Of a stretch of 64,000 nucleotides of DNA, positions 21,675-33,997 are shown piece after piece; the first letter of the stretch is position 1; every line of letters begins with the position of its first letter. The stretch is from Aedes albopictus (taxonomy: Eukaryota; Arthropoda; Insecta; Diptera; Culicidae): positions 21,678,440 to 21,742,439 of the forward strand of contig NC_085138.1 of the NCBI RefSeq assembly GCF_035046485.1. Direction: 5' to 3'. The notes beneath the pieces were generated by a model. It saw only the letters and a program-made list of their open reading frames with translations, made no database searches and was not told the DNA's origin. The translations under genes and the position numbers were made by a program.

Positions 21675-21932
21675 TCAGGCCGAACATTTCAATAGGTCCT
21701 ATCTGCATTTGAGAGGCTCTCTTTATTCACTTTCTCTTTCAATTATTGCAATGTAACGGTACACTTTTTAACTACTTTTGCAGTACAAATCAGAAGACGA
21801 TTGTGTTGACCATCGTTCTATGCAAGGAGATAATTCATAATTCAAATGAACAGCTGAGATATGAACGAAAGAGAGGGAAACCAAAGAGAGCCTCTCTTCT
21901 GCAGATTGGACCTTTAGACATGTTTGGCCTGA
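21675..21932. mobile_element. 258-bp TIR element (TCAGGCC family)
   Basis: The left end TCAGGCCGAACATTTCAATA and the inverted right end TCAGGCCAAACATGTCTAAA continue in parallel through AGGTCC and ATCTGCA to GAGAGGCTCTCTTT. A second copy, inverted and interrupted, is at 47989-49109. No ORF is present. It begins about 40 bases from the right edge of the duplicated block. Confidence 0.75.
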
Positions 21933-21991
21933 AATATTTATTTTATGTTTTGTACACATATATTTTTGCAATTTGTCTGGACAAATGATGT

Positions 21992-22057
21992 TTATGTGTA
22001 ATCACACATAACCAATTATTTTTGGTATTTATCGTTTTTATGTGTGATTACACATAA
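21992..22057. repeat. Small inverted pair of near-palindromes
   Basis: TTATGTGTAATCACACATAA (21992-22011) and TTATGTGTGATTACACATAA (22038-22057) are exact reverse complements, and each is almost self-complementary. Related TTATGTGTG words occur at 22509 and 22887. It may be a very small TIR element or a footprint. Confidence 0.5.
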
Positions 22058-22595
22058 ATACAATACCGAATGACAAATAAAATCAATAAATGTGCTTATT
22101 TTTTTTTTTTTGAAAAAAAAATGTTTTATCAATGATGAAACATTTATGGATGCACTTAGTATGATTTATTAACAAGTCAAGGGCTCACGTAGAAAGAGCC
22201 AAACACTGTATTGCGCAGGAAAGTTGGTTGATTATTTACGACCAGTGAGTTACCAATCGATCAACTTTGCAGCTCCGAACAAGGCTCGAATCTCGGCTCG
22301 AATGATGATCAAAACTGCGCTTTTTACCCGAGTTTTAAGTGTTTATCGATGTAAAGCAATTGATTATTACTTTTTCGTACTCCAAGGAATGTAGCTGCGA
22401 TGATTCAAGTAAAATATCTGAGAAAATCCTGCAGCACATGTTTACACTCAGTCGCCATTTTTCACTTTGCACATCTCCGGCGGCTGACACAGACGCTAAG
22501 CATTAGTATTATGTGTGAACTCACATATTTTTTTGCTATGGGTGTTAACACATACCAAGTATTTTTGAAACTAATCTAGGCCATAAACAACAAAT

Positions 22596-22852
22596 CTAGA
22601 TTGAGTTTAAATAAGGGCGAAAATAACATGAGAGAGTTCTCTTCATCGACTCTCTCTTCTGCAAATTAAAGTGACAAGATGCAAATGCAATCGAACTTTT
22701 TTACACTTAGACGCTAGATTGCATCGCAACCTAGCGATTTATGACCAAAAAGTGCAACCATACTTGCATCTTGTCACTTTAATTTGAAGAAGAGAGAGTC
22801 GATGAAGAGAATTCTCTCATGTTACTTTCGCCCTTATTTAAACTCAATCTAG
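22596..22852. mobile_element. 257-bp TIR element (CTAGATTGAG family)
   Basis: The left end CTAGATTGAGTTTAAATAAG and the inverted right end are identical over the first 27 bases, and arms match for about 60 bases (CATGAGAGA, TCGACTCTCTCTTC). The centre holds TAGACGCTAGATTGCATCGC. A second copy at 48158-49018 is exactly the same length once its insertion and the duplicated TA are removed. Confidence 0.85.
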
Positions 22853-23000
22853 AAATATCTTAGTTATATTTTAGGTAATAAAACTTATGTGTGGAAAGAC
22901 CAATTGGATCGATGTGTATTTTCACATAAAATAAATGTTCGCAGTTTTTGCAGTGCAGGGGTGGTAGATCCTACACTCAGAATAAATAACATATTAAATT

Positions 23001-23500
23001 NNNNNNNNNNNNNNNNNNNNNNNNNNNNNNNNNNNNNNNNNNNNNNNNNNNNNNNNNNNNNNNNNNNNNNNNNNNNNNNNNNNNNNNNNNNNNNNNNNNN
23101 NNNNNNNNNNNNNNNNNNNNNNNNNNNNNNNNNNNNNNNNNNNNNNNNNNNNNNNNNNNNNNNNNNNNNNNNNNNNNNNNNNNNNNNNNNNNNNNNNNNN
23201 NNNNNNNNNNNNNNNNNNNNNNNNNNNNNNNNNNNNNNNNNNNNNNNNNNNNNNNNNNNNNNNNNNNNNNNNNNNNNNNNNNNNNNNNNNNNNNNNNNNN
23301 NNNNNNNNNNNNNNNNNNNNNNNNNNNNNNNNNNNNNNNNNNNNNNNNNNNNNNNNNNNNNNNNNNNNNNNNNNNNNNNNNNNNNNNNNNNNNNNNNNNN
23401 NNNNNNNNNNNNNNNNNNNNNNNNNNNNNNNNNNNNNNNNNNNNNNNNNNNNNNNNNNNNNNNNNNNNNNNNNNNNNNNNNNNNNNNNNNNNNNNNNNNN
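23001..23500. other. Assembly gap of 500 N
   Basis: The run of exactly 500 undetermined bases is a scaffold gap of nominal size. Frames that appear to span it are meaningless. Confidence 0.99.
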
Positions 23501-24130
23501 GAAAAGTTCCTAGTTTGCTTCCAGTGTCTTGCTGAGAAAGTCCTATGGCTCATGCTTCTGAGATGTAAAATCAAATGGCAAATCAGGGTTGCATAATATA
23601 GAACAATAAGATGGGCGTTGCATGGAAATGTTTGAGGGTCTATAAATTTCTATAAGGCAGCGTTTCAATAGTTTGTTTTCAGTATGATGGATATGGAAGC
23701 ACTATGCATAATAAGGGAACCGATATCCTCTATGAAATAATCCGATTTGTAGAACACGTTTGTAAAAACGAACCAAAGCTCAAACATCTATTTAGTTTGA
23801 CTCGATCAGATTATCATTAGTGAAAAACAGATGTTGGACCTTCAGTTGATAAGTACACAACCTTAGAATTGGTGAAATTTTACCTGCGAACATCGAGATA
23901 GTAGTGTACGATCGGTTACAACGCTGTCACACGTAGGCGGCGTTTGTGGAGGTTTGAATAATATCAGATCACAGTAGTCTAGAAATATACGGGATCTTAT
24001 GTACGGTCACGTTTCAGATTAGAATAACTAGCCACAGAAGTCCAATGTCGCGACTGTATTTCTATTCGTTTCAGAGAACAACATGTGTTTTTATTTATGT
24101 CGTCCGAGCTTCCGACATTACAAGTAGCAC

Positions 24131-26850
24131 TTAGACCAAGCCCACTCATGGGCTCAATCAAGCGTTTTAGCGTTAAATAGAGCCCCGAACAAAGAAGCGA
24201 ACCGCACCGGTCGCTGCTAAGTAGGGCTCGAAAGCGAAAAGTTTACGTACGGTTCGTAGCAGGGCTTAGAATATAGAGACACGCAAAGTACGGTCTCTAT
24301 CCGTAGGCTCGTGCGCTCTCTCGCGTTTAGCTCTCTGGTTAGTGTAAAGAGGAGACGAAAGAACATGAGTATGGATTTGTTGCCAGGTATATAATTTCTA
24401 GAGAATGATTTTCTTGTTTTGTATAGGTAGGAATTTATTTTAGTTTGCATCAAATATTTAAAATTTTTATATTTACTTGCTTTGAAATTTTCAACCAAAC
24501 AATGTCATAGATCGTTACAAGAATAACACAACAAATTGTCTGACATACAATTGTGATAGAGTGACAATACAAACGCAGAAAAATAATAGGTTTAAATTGA
24601 CAAGCTTTGCTTAAGTATGTTACGAATAAAGTTTTCCCTTCTTCTCCAATTTTAGGATCATGCATAACGAAAATGTATTGATTTTCTTATAAAAATAGTT
24701 ACGATTGTTCATAATCACACCTTTAGTTTTTGATTCGACCGATCGTTTCGAAACTAATATTTGAAGAAATGTATAGTGATTCAGTGAGTTTTGACACGTA
24801 CATGTTTGAGCCGGGGTTGCTACGCAGCAAGTAAAGTTTGGTTTCGCACTTTTAGAAAAATGTCCAAAAAATAACTCGCGAAGTTCGTTCCGACAAGTTC
24901 CAAAATTATCGTCATCCGTCGCAGATTCCGGTGAGAAGATTTGCGTATTTTCTAACCCGGAAAGATATACCATTTGACGGTAATAAGTGACCACAAGGTT
25001 TTCTTTCTTCACTTTCCGGGCTGAGATCCCCCGCTTTGAAAAAGCTGTGCCTCGCCTTTCGTTTTGTCGTGAATATTTCGAAAAAGGCAAAGGAGTTTTG
25101 GTTTGATTGCTGTTTTTGAAAATGGTGATCGTCAGTGGGTGGTTTATTAAATATAAATTTAAAAATATAAATTAAATAAACGAGACATTAGGAAGAAAGT
25201 GTGCGAAATGGGTAACTTCACCCTTGTAGAAACAATAAGGCAAAGCAGAAAAAAAATCAGAGAAGACCCCATGCGAATAACACCGATCATACAGAATAGG
25301 AGGTTCGACATTAGATCTATAAAAACAATCTAACAATTGGGGAGATCTTTCCAATATTACACATTTATTCACAGCTCTTTATCCACATTTTCATATATTT
25401 AAAACATATTCATCAACATGTTATCTGGATCGTTTGGTACAATATGCCCACGCATCCTTCCTCCCCTGTAAATTCGAGAAGTACCTTGCCGAAAGAAAAT
25501 ATTCTGTACTCCAAGTATTTCGAAGAATCATCTTTGCGCGTAAATACAACGCAGTAGACCTGGCCGCTTTGATGCATGTGTCATATCTATGATATGCTGC
25601 AAGCATGAATATTGACAAGAAAAGTAACACGATTGCTTTCCAGGGTGATTCCGTACTGACTGTGTATGTATAAGATTAGATAAGAGTAGTTACGATTTTT
25701 CAAAGATGCTTTGACTGTACTTAACTCAATTCAGATATCATAGAAACACTTCAGTAATTTGTTTTTGTAAAAACAAACTTTAATCATACCGATAATAATC
25801 TAAAATAAATGTAGTCGAGCTGCCAAGTTTCATCAATTAATATAGGCGGTGTGCAGGACTGCCATATTGTAGGTTCCTCGTTATAGAAAAAGCAAGGTGT
25901 TGGATGTTAAAATACATCAATTGTTGTATGAAGTGCCAAAAAGGAGAGTGGGCTCATTATGTACTTTGACAAATACGCAGTCTACTTCAAGCGCATAGAA
26001 TCTGCTTCCAACAAAATATTCATATACCAGCATCCAAAGGAAGGATCGCAATATATATTAAGATTTCCGATTGATGCTTTGTAACTAAAAGGTTGTGACT
26101 GAGTATAGAATAAGCTGAAATTAAAATACACGTTAATGAAAAAAGATTGCGCAAACTTATCGCAGACTGTTAGAAGACAGCTTCTACTATGACCAGGATT
26201 CAAAAATCTTGACCTACGCGAAGTTGTAAAGGAGACAACTACGTTATAAATGTGTTGGAAATGCAAGGGATGTAATTATTCAATAAACCTAATTATTAAA
26301 AAGATGCTCAAAATCTAAAATTCAGATAAATTTCTTGCGAGAAAGGCAACATGAATATCGAAGAGATGGATATTATTTTAGATAAAAATTCAACCTACAA
26401 GTCATACAGTAAGCAACAAACACATAATTTAAAAAAAGATTGCTTGAATTCCGAGATTAAATACAATCATACATTATTGAGAAAATAATATCTTTAAACG
26501 CACCAAAACTGGTACAAATCTCCAAGGGAATTATTTATTTGAGTTCAATTTTTACTAACTGTTTTCAGTCTTATCCAAAACCCCTTCTTTCAAAATATGA
26601 GCACAGATTATTATACTGAATAAGATTTGCAATAACACCATAGAAAACCACAAAATATGATTTACAGAAGTGCAAAAAACCGATGGTACGGATAGAATAG
26701 AGACCACCGGTGTGCAAAGGTGACCGATCATTATTTTACTCACATGGAAACGAACGACCGGTGCGAAAATGGGTGGATAACGAAATTAAAAATCGTTAAC
26801 GACGTGCTGTTGCGTGTGTAGTATGAAGCCCACGAGTGGGCTTGGTCTTA
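24131..26850. mobile_element. 2.7-kb TIR element, copy A
   Basis: The left end TTAGACCAAGCCCACTCATG and the inverted right end TAAGACCAAGCCCACTCGTG are near-identical. A related copy lies at 53922-57080. The interior is AT-rich. A minus-strand frame at 24620-25090 (156 codons) has a counterpart, broken, in copy B, so it may be a remnant of a transposase or another carried gene. I could not match it to a known family. The flanks read TTAG on both sides, so a TTA- or TTAG-type duplication is possible. Confidence 0.55.
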
Positions 26851-26995
26851 GTAGTTTTGGTAGTAGCACTTGTAATTGCATAATTACTGGACCACACCAA
26901 AAATGTGTAGCAGTTAGTAAATCAACATTCCCAAAATCAGTTCTTGCATGCATAATATCGTAACCTTTGCAATATAATTATCACACGGCAATCTG

Positions 26996-27394
26996 CACTG
27001 AAATAAATTTTGTTGTCGTTTCCACCGAATCCATGGTAGAATTAAGAACTGTACCAACAATTTTCAACCGAATGCAAAATTCTGTTAATTGTACTGAAAC
27101 ATTGTCAATATTACCATGCGTGTATTACTGTTGACTAAAAACGTTCTACTATTTGGGCATTGTAATTTCGACCATGTAGACTTGAATGTTGCGCGTCTTA
27201 GATAAACATGGTCAAAAATACAATGTCAAAATAGTAACATCAAGAATGTTTTTAGTCAATGGTACTTCACGCATGGTAATATTGACAATGTTTCAGTACA
27301 ATTAACAGAATTTTGCATTCGGTTGAAAATTGTTGGTACAGTTCTTAATTTTACCATTGATTCGGTGGAAACAACAACAAAATTTATTTCAGTG
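26996..27394. mobile_element. 399-bp palindromic MITE
   Basis: Ends CACTGAAATAAATTTTGTTG and the inverted CACTGAAATAAATTTTGTTG are identical. The arms run about 190 bases towards a centre near 27195, with shared words TTAAGAACTGTACCAACAAT, CAAAATTCTGTTAATTGTAC and GACTAAAAAC. A clear TSD was not found. There is no ORF. Confidence 0.8.
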
Positions 27395-27958
27395 TGGATT
27401 GGTTTACTACGTTCCCTTTCAAATAGGTCTTAGTCTTACACACTTTAGTGCATAGCGGTTCTAGCGTGTAATAGGGTAACGGTCGAATTTTGGACACCAA
27501 GAGGATATTAGTTTAAAACAGGCCCCTGGCATCAATGAAATTTATCGTAGCCAACATCTAACTGCCTTATACTCATATTCGTGCAAATTGAAACGAGCGT
27601 GTAATCAACAAACGCAGCTTTTGTTTGATGTTGTGAGCCACACACGAAATCACATTCACAATGCGTGTTTGTTGGGTTGCTTTATTCAACTAATCGCATG
27701 CTCCTCTTACCGTACATTAATATTAACCCTCGAGCAGTCGCGTCTCGCCGCGCTCACGCTGTGTACCACATGCGTGCATTTTTCATTGTGCGTGTACTCA
27801 GTACACGACGCGACCGCTCCCGGGTTAAAGCGAGTTTGAAGTGTTTTGTGATCATAAGCGGTGGAAAAAATGATTCCAAAAACTGATCAACAAACCAAAA
27901 TAAACGTTAAACAAAAAAATGTTGATGTTTTCCAACCAGCTGCGATTCGTCCATGTTT
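27395..27958. other. No gene recognised
   Basis: The reading frames here are short and unlike known proteins. I see no repeat structure apart from GC-richer sequence at 27720-27835. Confidence 0.35.
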
Positions 27959-29345
27959 TTGAAGTCAGCATCTGTTTCAGGCCATTCGTAGCACCTTCTT
28001 CCAGCACAGCCTCCCGTATCGTTACACCTGGAGATCACCACAACAAACGGAATCGCAAATCGACCACGTTCTGATTGATGGACGGCACTTCTCCGACATT
28101 ATCGACGTCAGGACCTATCGTGGCGCTAATATCGACTCTGATCACTACCTGGTGATGGTTAAACTGCGCCCAAAACTCTCCGTTATTAACAACGTACAAT
28201 ACCGGCGGCCGCCCCGGTACGATCTAGAGCGACTGAAGCAACCGGATGTCGCCACCGCATACGCGCAGAATCTCGAGGCAGCGTTGCCGGACGAGGGTGT
28301 GCTCGATGTGGCTCCTCTAGAGGACTGCTGGAGTACAGTCAAAGCAGCCATCAACAACGCAGCCGAGAGCACTATCTGGTACGTAGAACGGAGTCGACGA
28401 AACGATTGGTTCGACGAGGAGTGCATAGTGGTTCTGGAGGAGAAGGATGCAGCGCGAGCAGTAATGCTGCAGCATGGAACCCGACAGAATGTGGAGCGAT
28501 ATAGACAGAAGCGGAAGCAGCAGACCCGTCTCTTCCGGGAGAAAAAGCGCCGCCTGGAAGAAGCGGAGTGCGAGGAAATGGAACTGCTGTGCCGTTCACA
28601 GGAAACACGCAAGTTCTACCAGAAGCTCAACGCATCCCGCAAAGGCTACGTGCCGCAAGCCGAAATCTGCAGGGATAAGGACGGGAACCTCCTGACGGAC
28701 AAACGTGAGGTGATCGAAAGGTGGAAGCAGCACTTCGACGAGCACCTGAATGGCGAAGAGAATGTAGGCACGGAGGACCAAGGCAGCGGAGAAAATGACT
28801 ATGTTGGTGCAGCAGAGGACGGGAACGAACCAACTCCCACGCTGAGGGAAGTAAAGGATGCCATCCACCAGCTCAAAACCAACAAAGCGGCTGGTAAGGA
28901 CGGTATCGCAGCAGAACTCATCAAGATGGGCCCGGAAAAGTTGGCCACCTGTCTGCACCAGTTAGTGGTCAAGATCTGGGAAACCGAACAGCTACCGGAG
29001 TAGTGGAAAGAAGGTATAATCTGTCCCATCCACAAGAAAGGCGACAAGTTATTTTAAATGCCGTCTACAAAGTGTTATCCCAGATCATCTTTCGTCGTCT
29101 TTCACCTAAAGTAAATGAGTTCGTGGGAAGTTACTAAGCCGGTTTCATCGACGGCCGGTCGACAACGGACCAGATCTTCACCGTACGGCAAATCCTCCAG
29201 AAATGCCGTGAATACCAGGTCCCAACGCATCAGCTGTTCATCGACTTCAAAGCGGCATACGACAGTATCGACCGCACAGAGCTATGGAAAATCATGGACG
29301 AGAACAGCTTTCTCGGGAAGCTTACCAGACTGATAAGAGCAACGG
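27959..29345 (+). pseudogene. RTE-type LINE, endonuclease end to first half of RT (part 1 of a split copy)
   Basis: Plus-strand frames show the end of an APE-type endonuclease (QIDHVLIDGRHFSDIIDVRT, then GANIDSDHYLVMVKLRP with the SDHYLV motif), a basic linker (28380-28600) and the RT start (KTNKAAGKDGIAAELIK). A TAG at 29001-29003 interrupts the frame just before WKEGIICPIHKKGD. A small deletion near 29050 shifts the frame, and the sequence goes on in frames giving VLSQIIFRRL, GRSTTDQIFTVRQIL and LFIDFKAAYDSIDR. It stops at LIRAT, where an insertion begins; the continuation is at 31737-32735. Confidence 0.8.
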
Positions 29346-29543
29346 AGTCTCCAGTTAACCTAGTGGCTAAGGCTGTAGTCGCTGCTGGGCGATGCAGCAT
29401 AAAACGCGTGGCTTAAGCGCCACTCCACAAGGGAGACCACGCGCCCGATATTATATTGCCCGGATGAGACCCCCTAAGGGCGAGTCCATTTGAAAATTCC
29501 TGAAAGGATTTACGGATCGATCCAGCTGGCTACGTACTAAAAC

Positions 29544-29808
29544 CACCGACGAACCGACGTGACAGCTAGAACAAATAAATTCAAATTTGTTGTCCGCGAC
29601 GCCATGATGAAAAATAGCCGAACACTATCGCCACCTCTATAACGGCTCGCGATTATTTGATAGCTCGACACCAAACCCCCGTGTGTTCATATAGGAAACG
29701 GTTCGCGTCTGCGCTGATTTGACAGAAGCGATCGCTCGCTTCGCTGGTCGACCGTTAAATTAGGGGGGGACAGTTTTGGATCGCCACTGTCACGTCGGTT
29801 CGTCGGTG
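29544..29808. mobile_element. 265-bp TIR element with 7-bp TSD
   Basis: The ends CACCGACGAACCGACGTGAC and the inverted right end are identical over at least 20 bases. CTAAAAC is repeated exactly on both sides (29537-29543 and 29809-29815). A larger relative with the same kind of end and also a 7-base TSD is at 44993-45971. No ORF is present. Confidence 0.85.
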
Positions 29809-29815
29809 CTAAAAC

Positions 29816-31500
29816 GTCCAAACGGGAATATCCTATTATCGCAACATAACTACACAGTCACGACGACACTCAGAGAACGGTGAGAGACCACCCGTACCCT
29901 CAAGATCTCGCTAGTGAGAAGTTCTCATCATCGGCAGACTCTCTCCGTTCATCACTAGATTGCTCACTGACCTGGAAGACACTCAACAACCCAATCAAAC
30001 TCACTGACGTGAAGGACGGGACAACGAAATTACTAACATGCTATGTGATGATAAACGCAATTAAATGATCAAATGGCTAGGAAGGAAACTCTGTACTCTA
30101 CATTTATTTGGATTACTAATGAAACGATTATTATTGGCTTAACATTCTAGAAGACATATACTTAACATTTATTGGGTACATTAGGGTACAATATTCAAAT
30201 TTGACGTGTGTGTTCGTTCCTCTCTACTACTACTTCCTAGCGTGTGTGCGATATCTAACTCCTCCATGTATCTAGCTATCTGTGCTCAGTGCCCTCAATG
30301 TTCTTCTAATGACGTCATTTTCCTAGGCAGAACAGCAGTGTAATGGGCTGTGCTCCTATTCCCCGAAACTGATTGGCGGTGGTGAACGATGCGTTTCACG
30401 CACGCATTTTCACGGAACCGAAGACGGTGGCTCCCAAGACGCTATCGGAATGAATTCCGATGTTCAAAACAGGTCGATTGGCTCTAAGGGCACTTCATCT
30501 CATCAGTCTTTGACTGGAACAAAAATCCTCCGCAGCGCCCTCAGCGGACGCCGCACTCCGCAAATAAAAGAAATTGATTGACTCACCGATCTATTCTGCT
30601 TACTCAACCTCAGGCAGTCGATGACCTGTAAGCCGGGTCGTTGACTCACCGGCGGCTTGGTTGATTGAAGGCGCTGTCGTTGATCGGCTCGTCACCGCGT
30701 GATCGCAATGGCGGTTGACGGTAGCTATGCGATGGGGGTTTCTGGCAATTGGTTGATGCCCTGCTGGTCAGTTGGCGCACCAGCTCGTGGACTTCGTCCA
30801 CCTGAAGGTCCCCGGGCCTTCTCGGACCGATTAGGTGACGGATCCGTCCGCTTCCGGCTGGTTGACGGTCGCCGGGTGTTTTCGTCCGTTGGGGAGAAGC
30901 GGTCACGTTTGGGTGCGAGAATCTGCGGATTGAAGATGAATGCCCGTACTGGCGGGACAAAGAGCTTAGCACTGGCACCAAGAGCACCTTACGAGCACAA
31001 TTTCTTACCTTTCCTTAGGCTTCTTATCGTTCAACAATCGCACACAGTTATCTACGCACACGTTTGGCCTACTATGGAACGAAACACAGAAATTAAACTA
31101 TCTAACTATATCTAACATCACATTAAACCTACTCTAGGCACACGAAAAACTAACTAGCAAACGCGGACACTTCCAACTCTTTGAGCTATCACGGACGAAA
31201 TAATCGAGTCTTTGTAGCCTCAGATAAGGGAAAGTGAATGATCTCGGACGTACCCGGAAGTACGTCATTTCCCGAAACCCTTCGTGTTCAATCGTGACTA
31301 CACCGTTATGTGGATAACTTGACCGATAGTCGTGCTGCTTTCCCTTTCCCACCTTATCCAAAAAACAAATGGCCTCGACCTCGGGAAGCGTTTGTTAATG
31401 AATGCTAAGGGATATTTACAAATTTGAATTATCTGAGACAGATTATTTTCTCTTACAATCTATCTTATTTTAAATATTTACAGACTTATTTACAAAATAT
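29816..31500. other. Unassigned insert sequence, no clear gene
   Basis: The stretch is moderately GC-rich with several open frames up to about 138 codons, but none has a recognisable domain and opposing frames are equally open. It may be the untranslated or end region of an LTR element; I found no LTR pair. Confidence 0.3.
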
Positions 31501-31519
31501 ATACAAAATCTCCTGACCG

Positions 31520-31736
31520 CTACAAGGCTATGGATCGCCAATCCGGAGACGGCGGGCTCGATTCCCGTTCCGGTCGGGAAAATTTTCTCGACTCCCTGGG
31601 CATAATATACAAATTCATGCAATGGCAGGCAAAGAAAGCCCTTCAATTAATAACTGTGGAAGTGCTCAAAGAACACTAAGTTGAAGCGAGGCAGGCCAAG
31701 TCCCAGTGGGGACGTCGAGCCACAAAGAAGAAGAAG
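31520..31736 (+). mobile_element. tRNA-derived SINE, 5'-interrupted
   Basis: It reads AAGGCTATGGATCGCCAATC, then a B box CTCGATTCCCG, then the SINE body (AACTGTGGAAGTGCTCAAAG, GGGGACGTCGAGCCAC) and a GAAGAAGAAG tail. The head with the A box is missing here; a matching head is at 29350-29375. Confidence 0.65.
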
Positions 31737-32735
31737 AGCAACGATGGACGGCGTGCAGAACAGCGTAAGGATTTCGGGTGAACTATCCAGTCCATTCGAA
31801 TCTCGACGGGGACTACGACAAGGTGATGGACTTTCCTGCCTACTATTCAACATCGCCCTGGAAGGTGTTATGTGACGAGCCGGGCTCAACAGTCGGGGTA
31901 CGATCTTCACGAAATCCGGCCAATTTATCTGTTTTGTGGATGATAATGGATATTATTGCTAGAACATTTGGAACGATGGCAGAACTGTACTCCCGCCTGA
32001 AACGTGAAGCAGCAAAGGTCGGTGAATGCCTGAAAAACAAAGTACATGCTGGTAGACGGAACCGAACACGACCGGATCCGTCTGGGTAGTAATGTTACGA
32101 TAGACGGGGATACCTTCGAGGTGGTGGAGGAATTCGTCTACCTGACAATAACGTGAGTCGTGAAATTTGAAGGCGCATCATCAGCGGAAGTCAGGCCTAC
32201 TACAGGCTCCAGAAGGAGCTGCGATCTAAAAAGATTCACCCACGCACCAAATGCACCATGTACAAAACGCTAATAAGACCGGTGCTACTCTACGGACACG
32301 AGACATGGACCATGCTCGAAGAGGACCTGCAAGCACTCGGAGTTTTCGAGCGACGCATGCTAAGGACGATATTTGGTGGTGTGCAGGAGAACGGTTGTGT
32401 GGCGGAGAAGGATGAACCACGAGCTCGCTGCACTTTACGGCGAACCCAGTATCCAGAAAGTGGCCAAAGCCGGAAGGATACGGTGGGCAGGGCATGTTGC
32501 AAGAATGCCGGACAACAACCCTGCAAAGTTGGTGTTCGTGACAGATCCGGTTGGCACAAGAAGGCGTGGAGCGCAGAGAGCACGATGGGCGAATCAGGTG
32601 AAGGTGACTTGGCGAGCATCGGGCGTGACCGAGGATGGAGAGCGGCAGCCACAAACCGAGTATTGTGGCGTACTATTGTTGATTATGTCTCATCTTAAAT
32701 GTGATGTTGAGCAAATAAATGTATGAATGTAATGT
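31737..32735 (+). pseudogene. RTE-type LINE, second half of RT to 3' end (part 2)
   Basis: The copy resumes at RATMDGVQNSV, exactly where part 1 stopped. RGLRQGDGLSCLLFNIALEG and FVDD (catalytic box, about 31938-31949) follow; one extra base right after FVDD shifts the frame. A deletion after EEFVYL removes a few dozen bases. Then LYGHETWTMLEEDLQALGVF and GRIRWAGHVARM follow in shifted frames. The copy ends near GAGCAAATAAATGTATGAAT with short ATGT-like repeats, as is common for RTE 3' ends. Confidence 0.75.
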
Positions 32736-32892
32736 ATTTTTGATTTTCTGCTCTTTCATGATCACTAGTAACGCTAGCAAACATCTGTAGTTGAGAGCAG
32801 CAGTATTTTGAAATTTATGTGTTTGCTGTATAGTATGACAAATTATAATGTTGTTTATATTTGTAAAAAGAATCAGGGGTATGTGGCAGGAA

Positions 32893-32912
32893 CATCATCA
32901 TCATCATCATCA
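32893..32912. repeat. (ATC)n microsatellite
   Basis: Seven uninterrupted ATC units are present. A weak tRNA-like segment follows at 32930-32985 (GAGTTCAAATCTC as B box). Confidence 0.8.
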
Positions 32913-32989
32913 TATTCTTCTTAAGCACTGGTCAACTGCACTGGTCTAGCGAATAAGGGTCATGAGTTCAAATCTCACCTGAGCTATGG

Positions 32990-33539
32990 ATTTTTTCCCA
33001 AGTTAACAAATAATTTACCCATCTGTACATATGTACGTTGAGTTATTTGAAATTTTTGATTGGATGTTTTCTTGGATTTCCAGCATACTTTTGAATACGT
33101 TCCTTTCGATTCTATATTGGAAGCCGCACGGATTTTCCTTTTCATCTTTCAATGATTTCCAATTCGATTTATCAAGTGCTCAAAACCGACATCTCTTCTC
33201 GGCATTACGTCAAGTAGCGATTAGGAAAGTGAGTGTTTGTGGATACCCCCATGTGGGAGTCTTGCCACAACTTTTGAGGAATCTCGTAGCAGAAACGCAA
33301 TTGAGATAACTCAATGTGGTTTTCCTACTTATGATTTTATCCATGACAAACCTCAACAGGCTGCTTCATGTATATGTCTTAGCTGACTATGGAGCTTCGT
33401 ATGATTTGATATGGATTAATTAGTTTTTATGCAACTGCGTTTCCGAGTAGTCTATAAACACTTGATTAAGTGAAACTGACCTAAGAAGCCTGAATCTTCA
33501 GAATGTTCTGCTGTTCTGAACCTGTTGTGGCAAGTAGCT
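32990..33539. other. No gene recognised
   Basis: Frames are short, and a 92-codon plus-strand frame has no recognisable motif. I see no inverted repeat. Confidence 0.35.
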
Positions 33540-33545
33540 ATAGGC

Positions 33546-33809
33546 TTCTTCTTCTTCTATGTGGCTCTACGTCCCCACTGGGACTTGGCCTGCCTCGCTT
33601 CAACTTAGTGTTCTTTGAGCATTTCCACAGTTATTAATTGAAAGGCTTTCTTTGCCTGCCATTGCATGAATTTGTACATTGTGAGGCAAGCACAATGATA
33701 CACTATGCCCAGGGAGTTGAGAAAATTTTCCCGACTGGAACGGGAATCGAACCCGCCGTCTCCGGATTGGCGATCCATAGCCTTAACCACTAGGCCACCT
33801 GAAGACCCC
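33546..33809 (-). mobile_element. Complete tRNA-derived SINE with TSD
   Basis: On the minus strand it starts GGGGTCTTCAGGTGGCCTAG. The A box TGGCCTAGTGGTTAAGG and B box GGTTCGATTCCCG are well kept. The body contains AACTGTGGAAATGCTCAAAG and it ends in a GAAGAAGAAG tail. ATAGGC is repeated at 33540-33545 and 33810-33815. It is the most complete copy of the family in the window. Confidence 0.8.
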
Positions 33810-33824
33810 ATAGGCATACTTTAC

Positions 33825-33997
33825 GCTTTATGTGTTAATTGCAGTGTCCTTTTCAGGGCGCTGTTTGAACCCGTTGTGATACGCTTATGTCGACCCTATT
33901 CCCTTACCTTCCTTTTCCCTATCCTATCCCTTATTCCTCACTTCCCTCTCCCTCAGGTAAATGATAAATAGGCTCGTATTCATGGCGATGGCACAAA
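33825..33997 (+). repeat. Interspersed repeat, sibling of 1303-1482
   Basis: It shares the central TTTTCAGGGCGCTGTTTGAA, a pyrimidine-rich run of CCCTT/CCTTT words, and CCCTCAGGTAAATGA with the inverted copy near the window start. Function and family are unknown. Confidence 0.5.

Larger units (their letters stand above)
29346..31736. mobile_element. 2.4-kb insertion separating the two halves of the RTE copy
   Basis: AAGAGCAACG occurs at both edges (before 29346 and up to 31744). The left edge reads CCAGTTAACCTAGTGGCTAA, like the head of the SINE at 33546-33809, and the right edge is the body and tail of the same SINE family. This suggests that a SINE was inserted in the LINE and later split by further insertions. 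Inside are a 265-bp TIR element and about 1.6 kb of unassigned GC-richer sequence (29816-31500). Confidence 0.5.

Noticed and set aside
22885..23596. Frames of about 230 codons on both strands
   Set aside because: They run through the 500-N gap and have no meaning.
30646..31115. Overlapping frames of 113 and 138 codons on opposite strands
   Set aside because: Both strands are equally open in GC-richer DNA and neither shows a domain, so I could not support a gene.
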